A stretch of DNA of 64,000 nucleotides. Source: Artemisia argyi. Taxonomy: Eukaryota > Streptophyta > Magnoliopsida > Asterales > Asteraceae. Location of the stretch: the NCBI GenBank assembly GCA_030686995.1, contig CM060680.1:197457322-197521321 (forward strand). The letters are read 5' to 3'. This document shows, one piece after another, positions 43,910 to 55,632 of this stretch. The stretch's first letter is position 1, and every line of letters starts with the position of its first letter. Position numbers and translations under genes: made by a program. The notes below the pieces were generated by a model. That model did not search any database. It was not told where the DNA came from and saw only the letters and a list, made by a program, of their open reading frames with translations.

Positions 43910-46900
43910 TGTAACACCCGCAATTCATGGATGCAGCGGAATTCAAACTGGGTGTTACTCGACGGCACAATAGTCACAATAATAGAAAACGAACTCCAAT
44001 TGAGTTGTTTTAAAAGATGTATCATTCAAATTATATAAATATCAGAGATTTCAAAATGAGGTCCCAATTGGTTCCATGTTTACAATGTATAATGAATGAG
44101 TTTTGAATGATTAAAATTTATAGCCCTCTTGAGTATCCGTGTCCTTCCGTGCCATCCTTGATCGTCATGAACCTGAAATACATGCTTGAGAGGTCAACAC
44201 AAAGGTTGAGTGATATTCATAGAGTTTGTTAAATCGATTGAACACTATAATCGTAGTGTTTGTAGGTAAATCGTTTGAACACCATAATCGTAGTGTTTGT
44301 AGGTAAATTGTTTGAACACAATAATCGTAGTGTGAGCTGTAGACTCACACCAATGTTTGGAAAACAAAACAGGTAGGCTACGTTATTATACGCCCATAAA
44401 ATGTATTATACACTAAGCTTATGAAACCAAAACGTTAACGTGTACCAATATCGATTGGCAGATTTATCCCGGTAGGTACTTTGCCGTCATACCTAATGTC
44501 TCAAATATTAATGCATTTGTTTGAACTAATCAAAACAAATGGGATTCGTCAATCCCAATAGGCCTATTCACAATATTCGCGCTCACTTGCAAGTAACCCT
44601 CGCAAGTAATTAAATGGTTCATACTAAGGGATCTTGGTTTGGCAAGGATGTTACTTAGTGATAATAAAACATAGTCGAATAGCATACAGTAGAAAGCATT
44701 GTGTTCGAGTAGATAAATAATAGCATGTATTCCCCCCAAGGGTTTGTAAAACATTGAAATAATGTAAAGTGGGGCTATGAACTCACCTTAAGTTATGTAG
44801 TGAGTAGTGAATGTGATGGTCGAATCGCGAAGGTTTCTATGAGCAACCTATAATCGAATGTCGCGACTTAGGATCGGAGTAAAGAACATGAAGTAGTGCC
44901 TATATATATATCTTGCATTTAGTCCATGATGTGGTATGATGTAAATAGTAAGTCTTTGAAAGTAATGATTCATGAAACATGTATGTTTTGTATATCGTTC
45001 ACTACCGTTCGGGCCGACATAATTCAGAAGTCATGTTAGTAAGCGTTCGAGGAGCCAGGACACTTTAACTCGTAAATCCACAACTCAACTCGACGGCTTA
45101 CATAATGAACTCCTCACATGAGGCTCCCTACTATTGTAGTAGTTGATGAAATATATAGATATAAGTTTTGATCCGAAAGGTTACATGTCCGATATTTGAA
45201 TAAACTTAGGAAAGTTTATTTGTACATGAAGATTGTTATTAGGGGTAGTTTCATAAGTCTTGAATGACCATTTTCTCTTGGTAATATCTCATGGTTTCCT
45301 TTTAGATGAAGTAGATCCAAATTGCTTGTTCACGTTATCGCCTAACTCATTGTTTCATGTTTACGCCTATGTAAGTTGTTATGGTCATTTCGTTATGGCC
45401 TAGCCATGACCTTTGGTCCTTGTTCCAAGGTCATGAGACACAACCTTGGTTCTAGCCATGTTTGTGGTCTTGATTATAGGTCATAAGACCTCTTGTTCCT
45501 TTCAAAGTATAACCATAATCTAGTGACTTTCGCCTAAAAATGGGCTGTTTAGAATTTGAAGAATTTTATCACTCGGAAAGCGTTTTTAGGTCTCGAGCTT
45601 CTTTGTTCCTGAACGAAAACGGCGTTCCGGACAACTTTCGTGTTTTAACTTTTTGATGAATCGGACCAGAAGTGTGACTTTCAAAACCCAAATTTGATCA
45701 GGAAGCTATTTGGCAGTTTTGCCGGAAATCTTTGGTAATTTCAAATCGCCATAACTTTTGACTCGTATACTCGTTTTGGGTGGTTCAAATTGCTATGGTT
45801 TCCTTGTTAAGTCCTCTACTACAATATGTAATGATCCAATATCATATTTTTACCATTTTGATCAGGTCTTACCAAGAAAGTCACTAGTTTACTTGTTTTA
45901 GTAACTTGTTGTAACAATCAATAACAATAACTTGTTTTGGTCATTTTTATACATCATGGACATGATAACAAGACAATATATAGCACAAATAATATGTAAA
46001 TAACATGAACATGATTATTTAACAAGAATCAAGTTAGGGTTTGGCTCACAACTTTTGGCTTTCAAAGATGAAAGGAAGTTAACATGTAAGGATAGGACTT
46101 TGATAGACTTGCTTCAACCCACTTCACTTCATGCAATCTTTCTACTCTTGTAATCTTGAAAGAGAGATGATGAAAATATAGGTGACTTGAGTGGATTCAA
46201 ACTCAAGAGAAATCACCAAAGTTTCTAAGGATTTGAAGTAGTTTTGATGAATCAAAACTAAACTAGGGTTTATGTATGGATATTGCACTTGATTTCTTGG
46301 ATGGAACTTGAAGTAAATGAGCTAAGGATGAGATGATGGTGTATTTTTATGTGTGTGGGTCGTTTGAATGGCCAAGGAGGGGAAGGAGAGGCATTTATAT
46401 GCAAATGAGGAGGTTACATTGTTGACTAGTCAACACTTGGAGGCCAAGTTGAACACATGTTCACATCTTAAGGCTCCTAGCATGAGATTAAGACACACAA
46501 GGCTGAATTCCCCCTCCCTAGGTCGTTTCCTAAGCTTGGAGAGCAAGGGTGTGGACTTTTCTTGGTATTATCCAAGATACTTGGTTAGTTTTGACTCCGA
46601 GAAATGCCAATCGTAAATGATTAAGCCTCAAAACGTAAAACCGGGTGTCGTAAAATTATGGAACTTGAAAGTATTGATAAACATGTCAATAAGTTCCATA
46701 ATAAAATATAAAATGAGCGGTAGGTTCCATTTGGGTGTAAAACCCTGCTAAAAACTGGAAACACGGGTCTAAAACGCGTAATTCGCGTAAAACGCTGAAT
46801 ATTGCGTAAAATTGAGAAAAGTAAAATGTTACTTTTCTAATGTTATAAAAATGATTTAAAATGACTTATAATGTCTAGACTGGGCTCAGTCTAGTGTCGG

Positions 46901-47482
46901 TTGGTATTAAATGTCTTTTAGACATCAAACCGTAAGCCTAAAAATCACGAAATGACTTATAACATCAAGGGATCATTTTTGGTCAATGGAGGAGGGAAAG
47001 AATATGTTGACTTTTTCTAATAAGTTGAAAACTCAAAAAGTCTTAGAAACGCGTTTTGTGGTCTAACGGTTAATCGCCCAAACGGTTAAGCGTGCTCATG
47101 TGAGATTAGTACAGGCTTGGGTGACCTGCTGGGAAGTCTTTGGTCATGTTTTTCTCAGTCACGATTAATTCTCAAATAAATCATGAGTGTGTCAAACATT
47201 TTTCTGATGTGGGGTCACCTGACGGGGTTGAATTTCGTTGTGCGTAGAATTTCTGATTGACGTTTTACCCTAAAACGTGTAATTCCGTGTAATTCCTTAA
47301 TAACTTTCACGAAAATGAGCTTATGAAAGTTAAACTTTTAATTTGCCATGGAAATGATTTATCACTCGATAAAATCAAATAAAAATCAACTTTCGGGAAA
47401 GTTTCGGAAAAAAATGAATAGTAAAAGTGAATAGTGAAATTTTCCGGGAATGGTAATTAACCTGAAATTGTGAATTGTTACA
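43910..47482 (-). repeat. Right LTR (5' LTR of the minus-strand element)
   Basis: 3,573 bp, nearly identical copy of 37267-40840 at a constant offset of 6,643 bp until the single-base indel near 47406. The primer-binding site lies directly outside it at 43895-43907. Confidence 0.95.
47081..47140 (+). other. 5S rRNA-like segment inside the right LTR
   Basis: Exact copy of the segment at 40438-40497, offset by 6,643 bp. Confidence 0.75.
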
Positions 47483-47487
47483 AGTGC
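47483..47487. repeat. Right 5-bp target duplication of the LTR retrotransposon
   Basis: AGTGC, identical to 37262-37266. Confidence 0.92.
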
Positions 47488-48203
47488 CTTCTATAGAAAG
47501 ATAATTTAGTTTTTGCCGTGTTGGTATAACTAATTTCGCATAACAATTAACAGTTTGCGAGATGTTTTAATTTAAAAAAAATGATAAAAGTGAGTTTTTT
47601 TACCTAATAATTCTATTTAAATTAATGATAAATCTAGACAATTGGATGTAAAATTATCCGTAAAGATTTTTTTTTTCTATCTATACTACTTATAAAACAT
47701 GAATCTCATGTTAAATTGCTGAAAATTAAACACACTAAAATTACTACTTTGCCCTTGTGTATTATTGAAATTACCATTTAATGTTTCCAGCCCGTCATAA
47801 TTATCAATATCTATAACTATAAATACTAAAAATACAAAATTAAAGAATACAAAATCACGAGCATGTTGTACAAACCAACTAAACAAAAGAACATTTCGTG
47901 TAGCATTGATAAGAACAATTACATTCAGTTACGTTTCAGTGAGGAGTTGTATAAACTCTTATAACACAAATCATTATCAGTTACGATGTTTTATAAACCA
48001 AGCACCTATAAAATATAAATACCAAACTCTAGGCAGAGACTCACCTTAAAACAAAATTAATACAAGCGCTCTTAAAATAGATATGACCGGAATATATTAT
48101 GTCTAAAAGAGATGTATTAAGATCTTTAACGATAAGAAGGGAAGACAATTTTTGATTATGGAATATTATTGTGGTCAAATCTGTGGTATACAATTGTACA
48201 TAA
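47488..48203. other. Gene-free AT-rich DNA
   Basis: No coding sequence or element ends recognised. Confidence 0.35.
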
Positions 48204-48641
48204 GGGGTGACAGTCATGATTCGATGACTCCCTCATTATTCACCAGTAACCAATCATATCTTGCCACCTTATTTCATGATTCAACCATGCATCACCATAA
48301 TTTTTTTTGTGGCAACCATGATTCAACCATAATTAAATGCCAACGGATAGTTTTTTAATGAGAAGTGATTGGCACACTCTCATAATTTATTGGCAAACTC
48401 CACTGACTGCATTAAATAGTTGTACTCTAAGTACAACATGCTTTAACTGCTTGTACAGTTAAGTGTGTCAATAATTTTTGAGAATGTGCCAATCACTTCC
48501 CTTAAAGATACCCATCTTCCATGATTCTTTAGTGTGTTTTGCCGATGTTCTCAATGATTCAACTATACCGCATCGGTGGCAATGGTGTTGCCGAGCGGTA
48601 TGGCTCATACCGAAGCCCAAACCGCAATCACTGCCACCCCT
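48204..48641. mobile_element. Decayed hAT-like element with a nested MITE
   Basis: Outer ends AGGGGTGACAGTCATGATT and, on the other strand, AGGGGTGGCAGTGATT are imperfect inverted repeats. Inside, 48360-48508 is a ~148-bp MITE with terminal repeats GAAGTGATTGGCACACTCTCA / GAAGTGATTGGCACATTCTCA (one mismatch; each a little over the quoted core) flanked by TTAA. No clear 8-bp duplication was found for the outer element. Confidence 0.5.
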
Positions 48642-50490
48642 AAGTAGTCATGATTATTAGATAAAATAATATTTTCTTATATATAAATATCGAATAGTGT
48701 TTTGACTTATTCATTATTCCAAACACGAAAATTGATCGTGACTTTTGGATTTTGTCACACAATGTTGCCACTCAATTTTGGGGTTATGTGATCATTCATA
48801 TCAAGTTTTTTGGTATTATTAAGAGGTGGCAACTTAGTAATGGATATGATGGATTTGGGTGGTTTTGGAAGATGATGATCTTTCATTCAAGAATAATATA
48901 AAACAAAATTTATATATCTCTCAAGACTCAAATTCATCATAAGTAACAGTTCGTTTAACTTCTAACACATCTTACAAAAGTAATTACTCGTAAATCATTA
49001 CACATGAATGAATGTTGCCATGTCGTTCCACGACTATGTTAACGACTTCAAGGTACACAAATAAAGAAAAAACAATTCTAGTCCTTCAAATACTTGAACC
49101 AAGTGCAAATTGAGAAAAATAATATAAATCTTGCAAGTTCATGTGTAGAAATGTTACATTCAGTAAAGTTAACCTACATGGTAAAGACTTGTTGCCCTTC
49201 GCATTAAAATAATTGTCCTCTTTTGTTTTTTAAAAATATTTCTTTATTAACTTTAATCTATAATAGCACTCCCATTGGTAACGCAAAATCAACGTTAACC
49301 CTTGTTTTAAGGGGGTATTGTGTAAAAAAAATAAAAAAAAATGACACTTTTGGCCCTCTAATGTTTTTAATATTTTGATTAAAAGAAAATGTATATTACA
49401 AAACACCCCCTCCCCCCTCTGTTCTTAAACGATATAGTTTAGCGGGATAACCAGATTTAAATTAATAATTCAATGTTCAATACAACACAAGAAAAACATA
49501 CAAAGTAATGACGATTCGAGTGGTGATGGGCTATGGGAGTAAACCGTGTGCCATCGAGTGAGGACGATTTAAATAACGACGATTCGAATGACGAGGGCTA
49601 TGGCACAGACTGAATCATTTTCTTGATTCGTAGTTTTATTATCATTATCGTATCGTAGTTTAGGGGTTTTAATTTCCGTTTCGTAGTTTAATGTTGTAAT
49701 CGTAGTTGTAATATAATTGTACGTTGTTTGATGTAATTTCAATCTCATGTCTATAAATGTTGTTTTAGTTATTAAATGAAATATTTGTTTTATTTTAGGG
49801 TTAAATTTGAAAGTAGTTGAGTTAAAGCTGAGTTTTTTTTTTTTTTTTTTTAATGTGAAAGTGTTAAAGATTAAAGTTGAAAAAAGAAATCACTTGTTAA
49901 GAGACAAGAATTACAAAATTTAATAAAAATATTATCACTTTAGTTTTCAACCACACAAAGAAGATTTTCCCTTAATCAAAAATAAAAATATGAACAATAT
50001 TTTTGAAAATAATGTTTAACATGTAAAAAGTTAAAGCTTTACATTAAAAAAATAATAAAAAAATAAAAAATTATTTGTTTAAGAGGTTTAAAAACAAAAC
50101 GCAACAAGCAAACAAACAAAAAGGCAGTTAAAAAACCCTTCGAAAACAAAACATGACAAGCCAACAGTCTAAAATAGCTGAGCAAGTAAAAAAAGATTTG
50201 AACTGGTTCAATTGGAAGGGGCCGCGCGAACGCAGGCCCCCGCTAACACAAATTATGACGTAGGCTCGGCCACTTAGACCGACCTTAGGCTGGCACCCCT
50301 CCTAAGTGCAATGGAGGTCACCAACCTAGGCCATGAACCTTCTTGATCATTCATAGACCTCGTCCAGGTAAGTGCCTTTCTCAATAGCCTTTTCCCCTTT
50401 TTATATTACCCCACTAGCCTTTGTTTTTGCTCAACCCATCGATGTGGGACAACATAAAATTTACTCATTCAAAATTTTTTATTATTTTGA
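48642..50490. other. Gene-free DNA
   Basis: Mostly AT-rich. 49510-49615 has GAC/GAT-rich codon-like wording (ACGATTCGAGTGG, ACGATTCGAATGACGAGG), possibly the decayed end of a transposon reading frame. 50215-50350 is a GC-richer block (GGCCGCGCGAACGCAGGCCC) I could not identify. T-run at 49831-49850. Confidence 0.35.
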
Positions 50491-50492
50491 AC

Positions 50493-51240
50493 CATATGTG
50501 TAGTGATTTTTACAGATTGCAGTTCTCCTGCATTTGCAATGATTAAAAACAAGAATTCAAGAAGATCAACGACACAAAGTAAACGTGTGCGAACTCTGCT
50601 GTTTTGACCAGTAAACAAGCTACCTCGGTCGGGAGATTAACATAAACTATGCCAACTGAATGCATAAACTATCAAGCAAAATAAAGCCGAACCATATCAT
50701 GAACCCAAAAAAGATCCCCAACAATGATGCCCAAGCTGAGCCGATACGTTGTATAAGATACTAATTGCCTACCATGAACCGAGAAGCGATACCAATATGT
50801 TGTATTAAATACTAATAGATTAATTTTCGATAGTATTAGTCGATCAGTGTACAAATTGAAGGATAAGAATGGTTTTCTATAAGCACATTTTATACCTCAT
50901 GTGAAATGATTTTTACAGATTGCAATTTGCCTGCATTCTGCAAGATTGAGAACGAATTTTATAAACCTAATGACACAAAACTGAACGTGCACGAACTCTA
51001 CCCGTTTGAATAAGCAAACAATTTACCTTGATTGGAGATTAACAACTAAGTGGCTGATATGCATAGAACCTTAGCCAACTGAATACATAAACAATCAAAT
51101 CAAACATAATAGCTGTTGTGCTGAACCATATCATGAACCCATAATAGATCACCAACAAGGCAACAGCGATGCCCAAGCTGAACCGAAAATAGATACTAAT
51201 ATTTTACTATAAGATACTAATGGATTACTTTTCTATTAGA
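50493..51240. repeat. Diverged tandem duplication of about 400-bp period
   Basis: Words repeated in order: GATTTTTACAGATTGCA (50507, 50909), CACAAA.T.AACGTG.(C/G)CGAACTCT, CCATATCATGAACCCA, GATGCCCAAGCTGA.CCGA, AGATACTAAT. No coding function evident. Confidence 0.7.
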
Positions 51241-52557
51241 GCTTCATGTTTGAATGTAGGTTGATCAATACAATAAATGCCGTGACCACAAATACAACTA
51301 GTTGATCTGACCAAGTATGCATTAGATGCACGCCTACAAATAAAGGACCCATTTTTCAACACTATATAACACTTTAGACTGAACAAGCATAGTAAGTAAC
51401 AGAAAACTATCTAAATGTTTATCTGTATTGCCACTTTTTTAGCTCAAATAAGGTAAAGTAGTTTTTTGCATTTCCTTGTCATGTTTTATAATATTGTGGA
51501 TCTAACACAACATAAACTAGCTGAATGCATCTCTGCACAAAAAAATCAATGGAAGGAGAACGAAAAACACTATAAAAAAATCAAGATATTGCTTGGTTTT
51601 GACCAACGTTATGAGACATGTATCATTGAATAAAAGCGTTATTGACTTTGCTCGATTGCTTGTCCTACTGATTTGCCAAACATCAAGTCTGGGCCATGCA
51701 AGATTCTGCATAGAGCTTTTTATCGGAATGTACATTTTCTTTCTTCCTATTGAGTCTATTCGAATACAGCTGCATTATGCTGATCATGTTCACTCAAAGT
51801 AATCGCAACAAATTTGAAACTCGTTTGAAGTGGTTGATCAGTTATCCCTAATGTCTTAATATCTGCACAGCTTTACATGTTACGAGTTTGAGGATTTCCA
51901 ACAGGAATTCGTGGAAATCATAAATGACTCAAATTGCAACTATTTTTATTATGAAGTTTCATTCCACGTGATTAGTAGGGGATCACAGATGGACTCCCGT
52001 GCTTCTCATAAAGATGTTTTTTTAATACGTTGTATCAGTATTTTGGATTTTCTAACACACAAAGTTCATATGAAATGTCTCACGCGCAGACACAAGGCGA
52101 GTCAAATGAACTTTTCGTTTTCAGGATATCGGCAAGCCCATTTTTAAGTATCCAAATCTTTAGCATAAGACACCATGTCTGATGTATAATCAACTCATAA
52201 ATAAAGGAACTTCTACCATTTGAAATTTGCAATTCGGTCTTAACTTTATTAAACATGGAGTGTATATCTCAGCATAATTGCTACATATGTTGTTTCTTAT
52301 TTTATCAGTAATGGTTGATCAAAGGGCCTAATCCCTTTGTTTTTCCAAGACAAACTAAATCAAATCATCGACATATCTAGTAAACAAAGTTATAATTCTG
52401 GTTGGTACAGTCAAACTTGAGGATTTAAATTATCCATCTAATTTTGACAAACAAAAAAAATATAGATTACGTCGTCACTACGATGAAATGATATCGAAAA
52501 TAGGAAAAAAGCCTATGAGAACCTTACCTTACATACAAATCTTTCACCCTTTTGCAC

Positions 52558-52598
<41 letters not shown>

Positions 52599-53287
52599 AC
52601 CTTCCATACAAATCTTTGAGAAGTTACAGTTTTGAAACGCTTGATATTGCTATCGAACCTTTAACTGACATGAAGGTTGATCTTATACAGTGTGCACACA
52701 TTTAACTTTCTTAGAACAACCAACAAGGTGCTTCATGTCCTAACAAGAGGTTAAGGTTTAAACCTCACTTGATTATTTGGGGGTAGCCAGGAAAATGGCT
52801 GGAATTGGTTAAGGGATACCCGGTTAGGCCATGTATATATGAGTCAAAGACTCGTCCACCCGAATGATATGAATAAAGAGAACCTCGTTCATCTACCGGT
52901 TTATACATTAAACTTTCATGAGTAATAGATATGAGTATAACTACGAACAGTGTTATGACTAACCAACGCATATAGTCGAAGTTTGGGGTAAATCATTATT
53001 TACTATACATCCCATTTTGAAGACGTAACTAACAACTAGTGTTTAGTGTTCAAAATAAAAAGCTGATTTGACAAGTAGTGTGTAGTGTTTTCGATTTTAT
53101 TTAAACGCTGATACGCTAGTTTTACAAACGTTACTCAAAAAAGCGTTGTAATATAAACACTACTATAGCCATAACTTTACGCTACTGCTAGTTTTGCCAA
53201 AAATATATTGACATATTACTCGTATTTAATACAACGGGTTACATTAAAATGATTTTGTTTTTTTAGTTACATAAATTAGGGTCTAAA
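51241..53287. other. Gene-free DNA
   Basis: No convincing gene. Short open frames at 51593-51802 and 51911-52147 lack motifs. A-run of about 36 at 52558-52594. Confidence 0.35.
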
Positions 53288-53620
53288 TGAGCCGACTACT
53301 GCCAAGCTCGAGCTCGGCTCGAACACTAAAACTCAAGCTCGATCGAGTTTTTGATTTCGATCCCGACCTCGATGCATCATCTAAAACCCAAGGTCAAAAC
53401 TCGATTCGAGCTCGATTATTTCCAATAAGCTCGAACTAGACTCGATTTTTATGAAAACTGAATAAGTAAATGCATATAAAAGGGTAAAAGTGTAACTTAA
53501 TCGAAAGTCAATAACGCTCGTGAACCTCTCGAGTCGAGTGTTCAAAGCTTGAACTCGACTAAAAAATGTACTCGAGTAGTTGGAGCTCGACTCATTTAAA
53601 TCAATCGACTAGGCGTGACT
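53288..53620. repeat. CTCGA-rich transposon remnant
   Basis: Dense GAGCTCG, CTCGATTCGAGCTCG and ACTCGAG words in both halves, typical of a widespread group of hAT-derived miniature elements in plants. Ends not resolved. Confidence 0.4.
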
Positions 53621-53679
53621 CATTTACATGATACATGGTGCAAAATTTTAGTTTATCATGCAACACATCTCCAAATAGG

Positions 53680-54330
53680 GTTAAGTACGGTTTGAAAACT
53701 AGACTATACCAACCAAAATCGAACAAGACAAAAAACAGATTTGGCTCAAAACACCAAACCGAGGACCGAACCGAAATGTTTGGTCCAGGTCCAGGTTGGT
53801 CCGGTCCGGTCCAGTCCAACAAAGCAAAATGATCGATTGTGCGTAAAACCGAACCAAGGATAAAATATGAGAAAAGTGGTGGACCGAACACTGGACTGAA
53901 ATATATTCGGTCCTGTCCTGTCTGGTCCAATAAAGCAAAATGATTGATTGTGCATAAGGCCGAACCAAAGACAAAATATGAGAAAAGTGATGGACCGAGG
54001 ACCGGACTAAAATGTGTTCATGCTAGGAAGTAGTATTTTCTTTTGTTTTTTTTCATAAAATTGGCATGTCATCTTATGTTATTTATTGGTTGTTCTAGTT
54101 GTTGGTAGCTAGTGGTTCATTTATGTCCTATTATAAATGATTTAGTAGTAGTTCAAGTGGTTGCTTGAGGTTAATGTGACATTTCAGCTACATTCCATTG
54201 TACTTTAAACCTTTTATTTTAACATATTTAACCAGGGTGAAAGTTCCCTTTTACCAAAAAAAAAAATGTGTTCGGTCGTGTCCGGTTTCTCGGTTCGATT
54301 CGATCCAAAACACAATCATTTTATTATTAT
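53680..54330. repeat. GGTCC/GGACCGA-rich repeat split by a LINE
   Basis: Repeated blocks of AACCGAACCAAGGA(T/C)AAAATATGAGAAAAGTG with GGACCGA and GGTCC words (53790-54008), continuing after the LINE insertion as TTCGGTCGTGTCCGGTTTC. At least two tandem units of ~115 bp. Proline/phenylalanine-rich open frames over it are not genes. Confidence 0.5.
54020..54262 (+). mobile_element. Short 3' fragment of a LINE with target duplication
   Basis: Ends in CAGGGTGAAAGTTCCCTTTT ACC and an A-run. The flanks AAAATGTGTTC at 54009-54019 and 54263-54273 are identical, as expected from target-primed reverse transcription. The wording before the tail (CATTCCATTGTACTT, AACATATTTAACCAGGGTG) matches the 3' end of the LINE-like sequence at 63410-63520 read on the minus strand, so both come from one family. 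Confidence 0.82.
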
Positions 54331-54369
54331 TACATGGAGGAGTAAATAAAGTTTTACATTTTTACCGGA

Positions 54370-55592
54370 CCCACCTTCCTTCCTTCCCCCAAATATTCTT
54401 CTTTCCACTCGTGAGCACTTCTCAACAAACATTTCATCATCACAAGATCTTCCTCAAAATACTCTTCGGTAAGTAATCACAATTTCAATTATATTAAACA
54501 TTTAAATATTTAATATAATAACATGTTTGATTAACCAGATCACAATTCACATAATTAGGGATCCACTTCTTATATAGATTCCTCTTTTCAGCAATCGATC
54601 CGTACAGTTCGATTTCACATATAACCAGTTTTGTTATTTAAGGATTGCTTATTTTTAAACTGCTTATTGTCAGGATTATTTGGTAAAAAAACAGCTCGGG
54701 TACGAAAAAAAAAAAAAAAAATCAATTTGTTGGGTTTATTTGGTAAACAGCTTATTTTGATAAGTAGGAGGGTGTCTGGCGAATAGGATTTTAGGTTTTG
54801 GATTATGTTTGAAAAGCGATAAGGTGTTTTAGGCCATGTTTGGCGACTAAGCGATTAGCGTTTAGAATATGATGCTCGTTTAGCAATGGCAAGTTTAGGT
54901 TTTAGGTTTTGGACCTTGTTTAACGCTCCTATTTGAACGATAATAAAAGAAGCATTTAGCTTTTACGTCATTTTACACTTTATAATTATAGCTATAGCTA
55001 TGTTACCAAACGCCTTTAGGGAGTGTTTGTTTAAAGCTTATATGTGGGCTTATGAGCTCATTTGTTTTTCGGCTTATATTTCATAATCTTCAATTTTCCG
55101 GCTTATTTTCAGACTTGTGGGCTTATATAAGTTTATTACGATATGATAAACTTTTATAAGTCCATAAGTCTCAAAATAAGCCGGAAAATTGGGGCTTATG
55201 AAATATAAGCCGAAATCCAATAATCTCATAAGCCCACATATAAGCTTGAACAAACGCCCCCGTATATAACAAACTGGTACTGTCACTTCACAAAGTTACA
55301 GGCTACTGCTAACAGCTACGTGTTTGTTTTTTCAAGCATAGCCTTAGGAAGTGATTTGTGTAATATGAAATGATTGTGGTTGTGATTCAGTTATTATATA
55401 GTTAATCGATGCGTACAGTTCTATAACTGATAGCTTATTTGTACAAAAAATAAGCAATTTTGTTGATGTAGAGATTGTTTATTTCAGACTGCTTTTTGTG
55501 AGATAACAGCTTATTTACAAAAGCAGTGGTGTTTTAGGAAGCGACTTGTGTAATATGAAATGATTATGATTTTGGATTTGAATGTGAAACAG
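54370..55592 (+). promoter_or_regulatory. 5'UTR exon and 5'UTR intron of the VTI12-like gene
   Basis: A CT-rich leader (CCTTCCTTCCCCC, CTTCTTTCC) ends at a consensus donor TTCG/GTAAGT at 54469. The matching acceptor is GAAACAG/GCTGTG at 55592, 40 bp before the ATG. The intron would be 54469-55592 (1,124 bp). The transcription start is uncertain but probably near 54370. Long 5'UTR introns are common in constitutively expressed plant genes. Confidence 0.6.
55019..55261. mobile_element. MITE hairpin in the 5'UTR intron of the VTI12-like gene
   Basis: 243 bp. Left end GGGAGTGTTTGTTTAAAGCT and right end on the other strand GGGGGCGTTTGTTCAAGCTT continue into a shared TATATGTGGGCTTATGAG. The inner parts (CGGCTTATATTTCATAA, CAATTTTCCGGCTTATTTT) are also complementary, so the element forms a nearly complete hairpin. 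Confidence 0.85.
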
Positions 55593-55632
55593 GCTGTGTG
55601 ATTGAAGGGTATTTTGTAAAGTAGAGGTAGAG

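Larger units (their letters stand above)
37267..47482 (-). mobile_element. Complete, recent, non-coding LTR retrotransposon (LARD-like, 10.2 kb)
   Basis: Two LTRs (37267-40840 and 43910-47482) bracket a 3,069-bp interior without any gag or pol reading frame. A 5-bp target duplication AGTGC flanks it. Orientation is minus: next to the right LTR the minus strand reads TGGTACCAGAGCC (an initiator-Met tRNA primer-binding site, 3 bp from the LTR), and next to the left LTR it reads AAGGGGTAGAGAC (polypurine tract). Long LTRs with a long non-coding interior define LARD-type elements, which depend on another element's proteins. The LTRs differ, in what I compared, by one substitution (38039 A, 44682 G) and one missing G near 40764 versus 47406, so insertion is very young. 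Confidence 0.95.

Noticed and set aside
52720..52880. Possible second SINE (TAGCCAGGAAAATGGCTGG, GGTTAAGG)
   Set aside because: A-box and B-box are not both convincing and no target duplication or tail was found.
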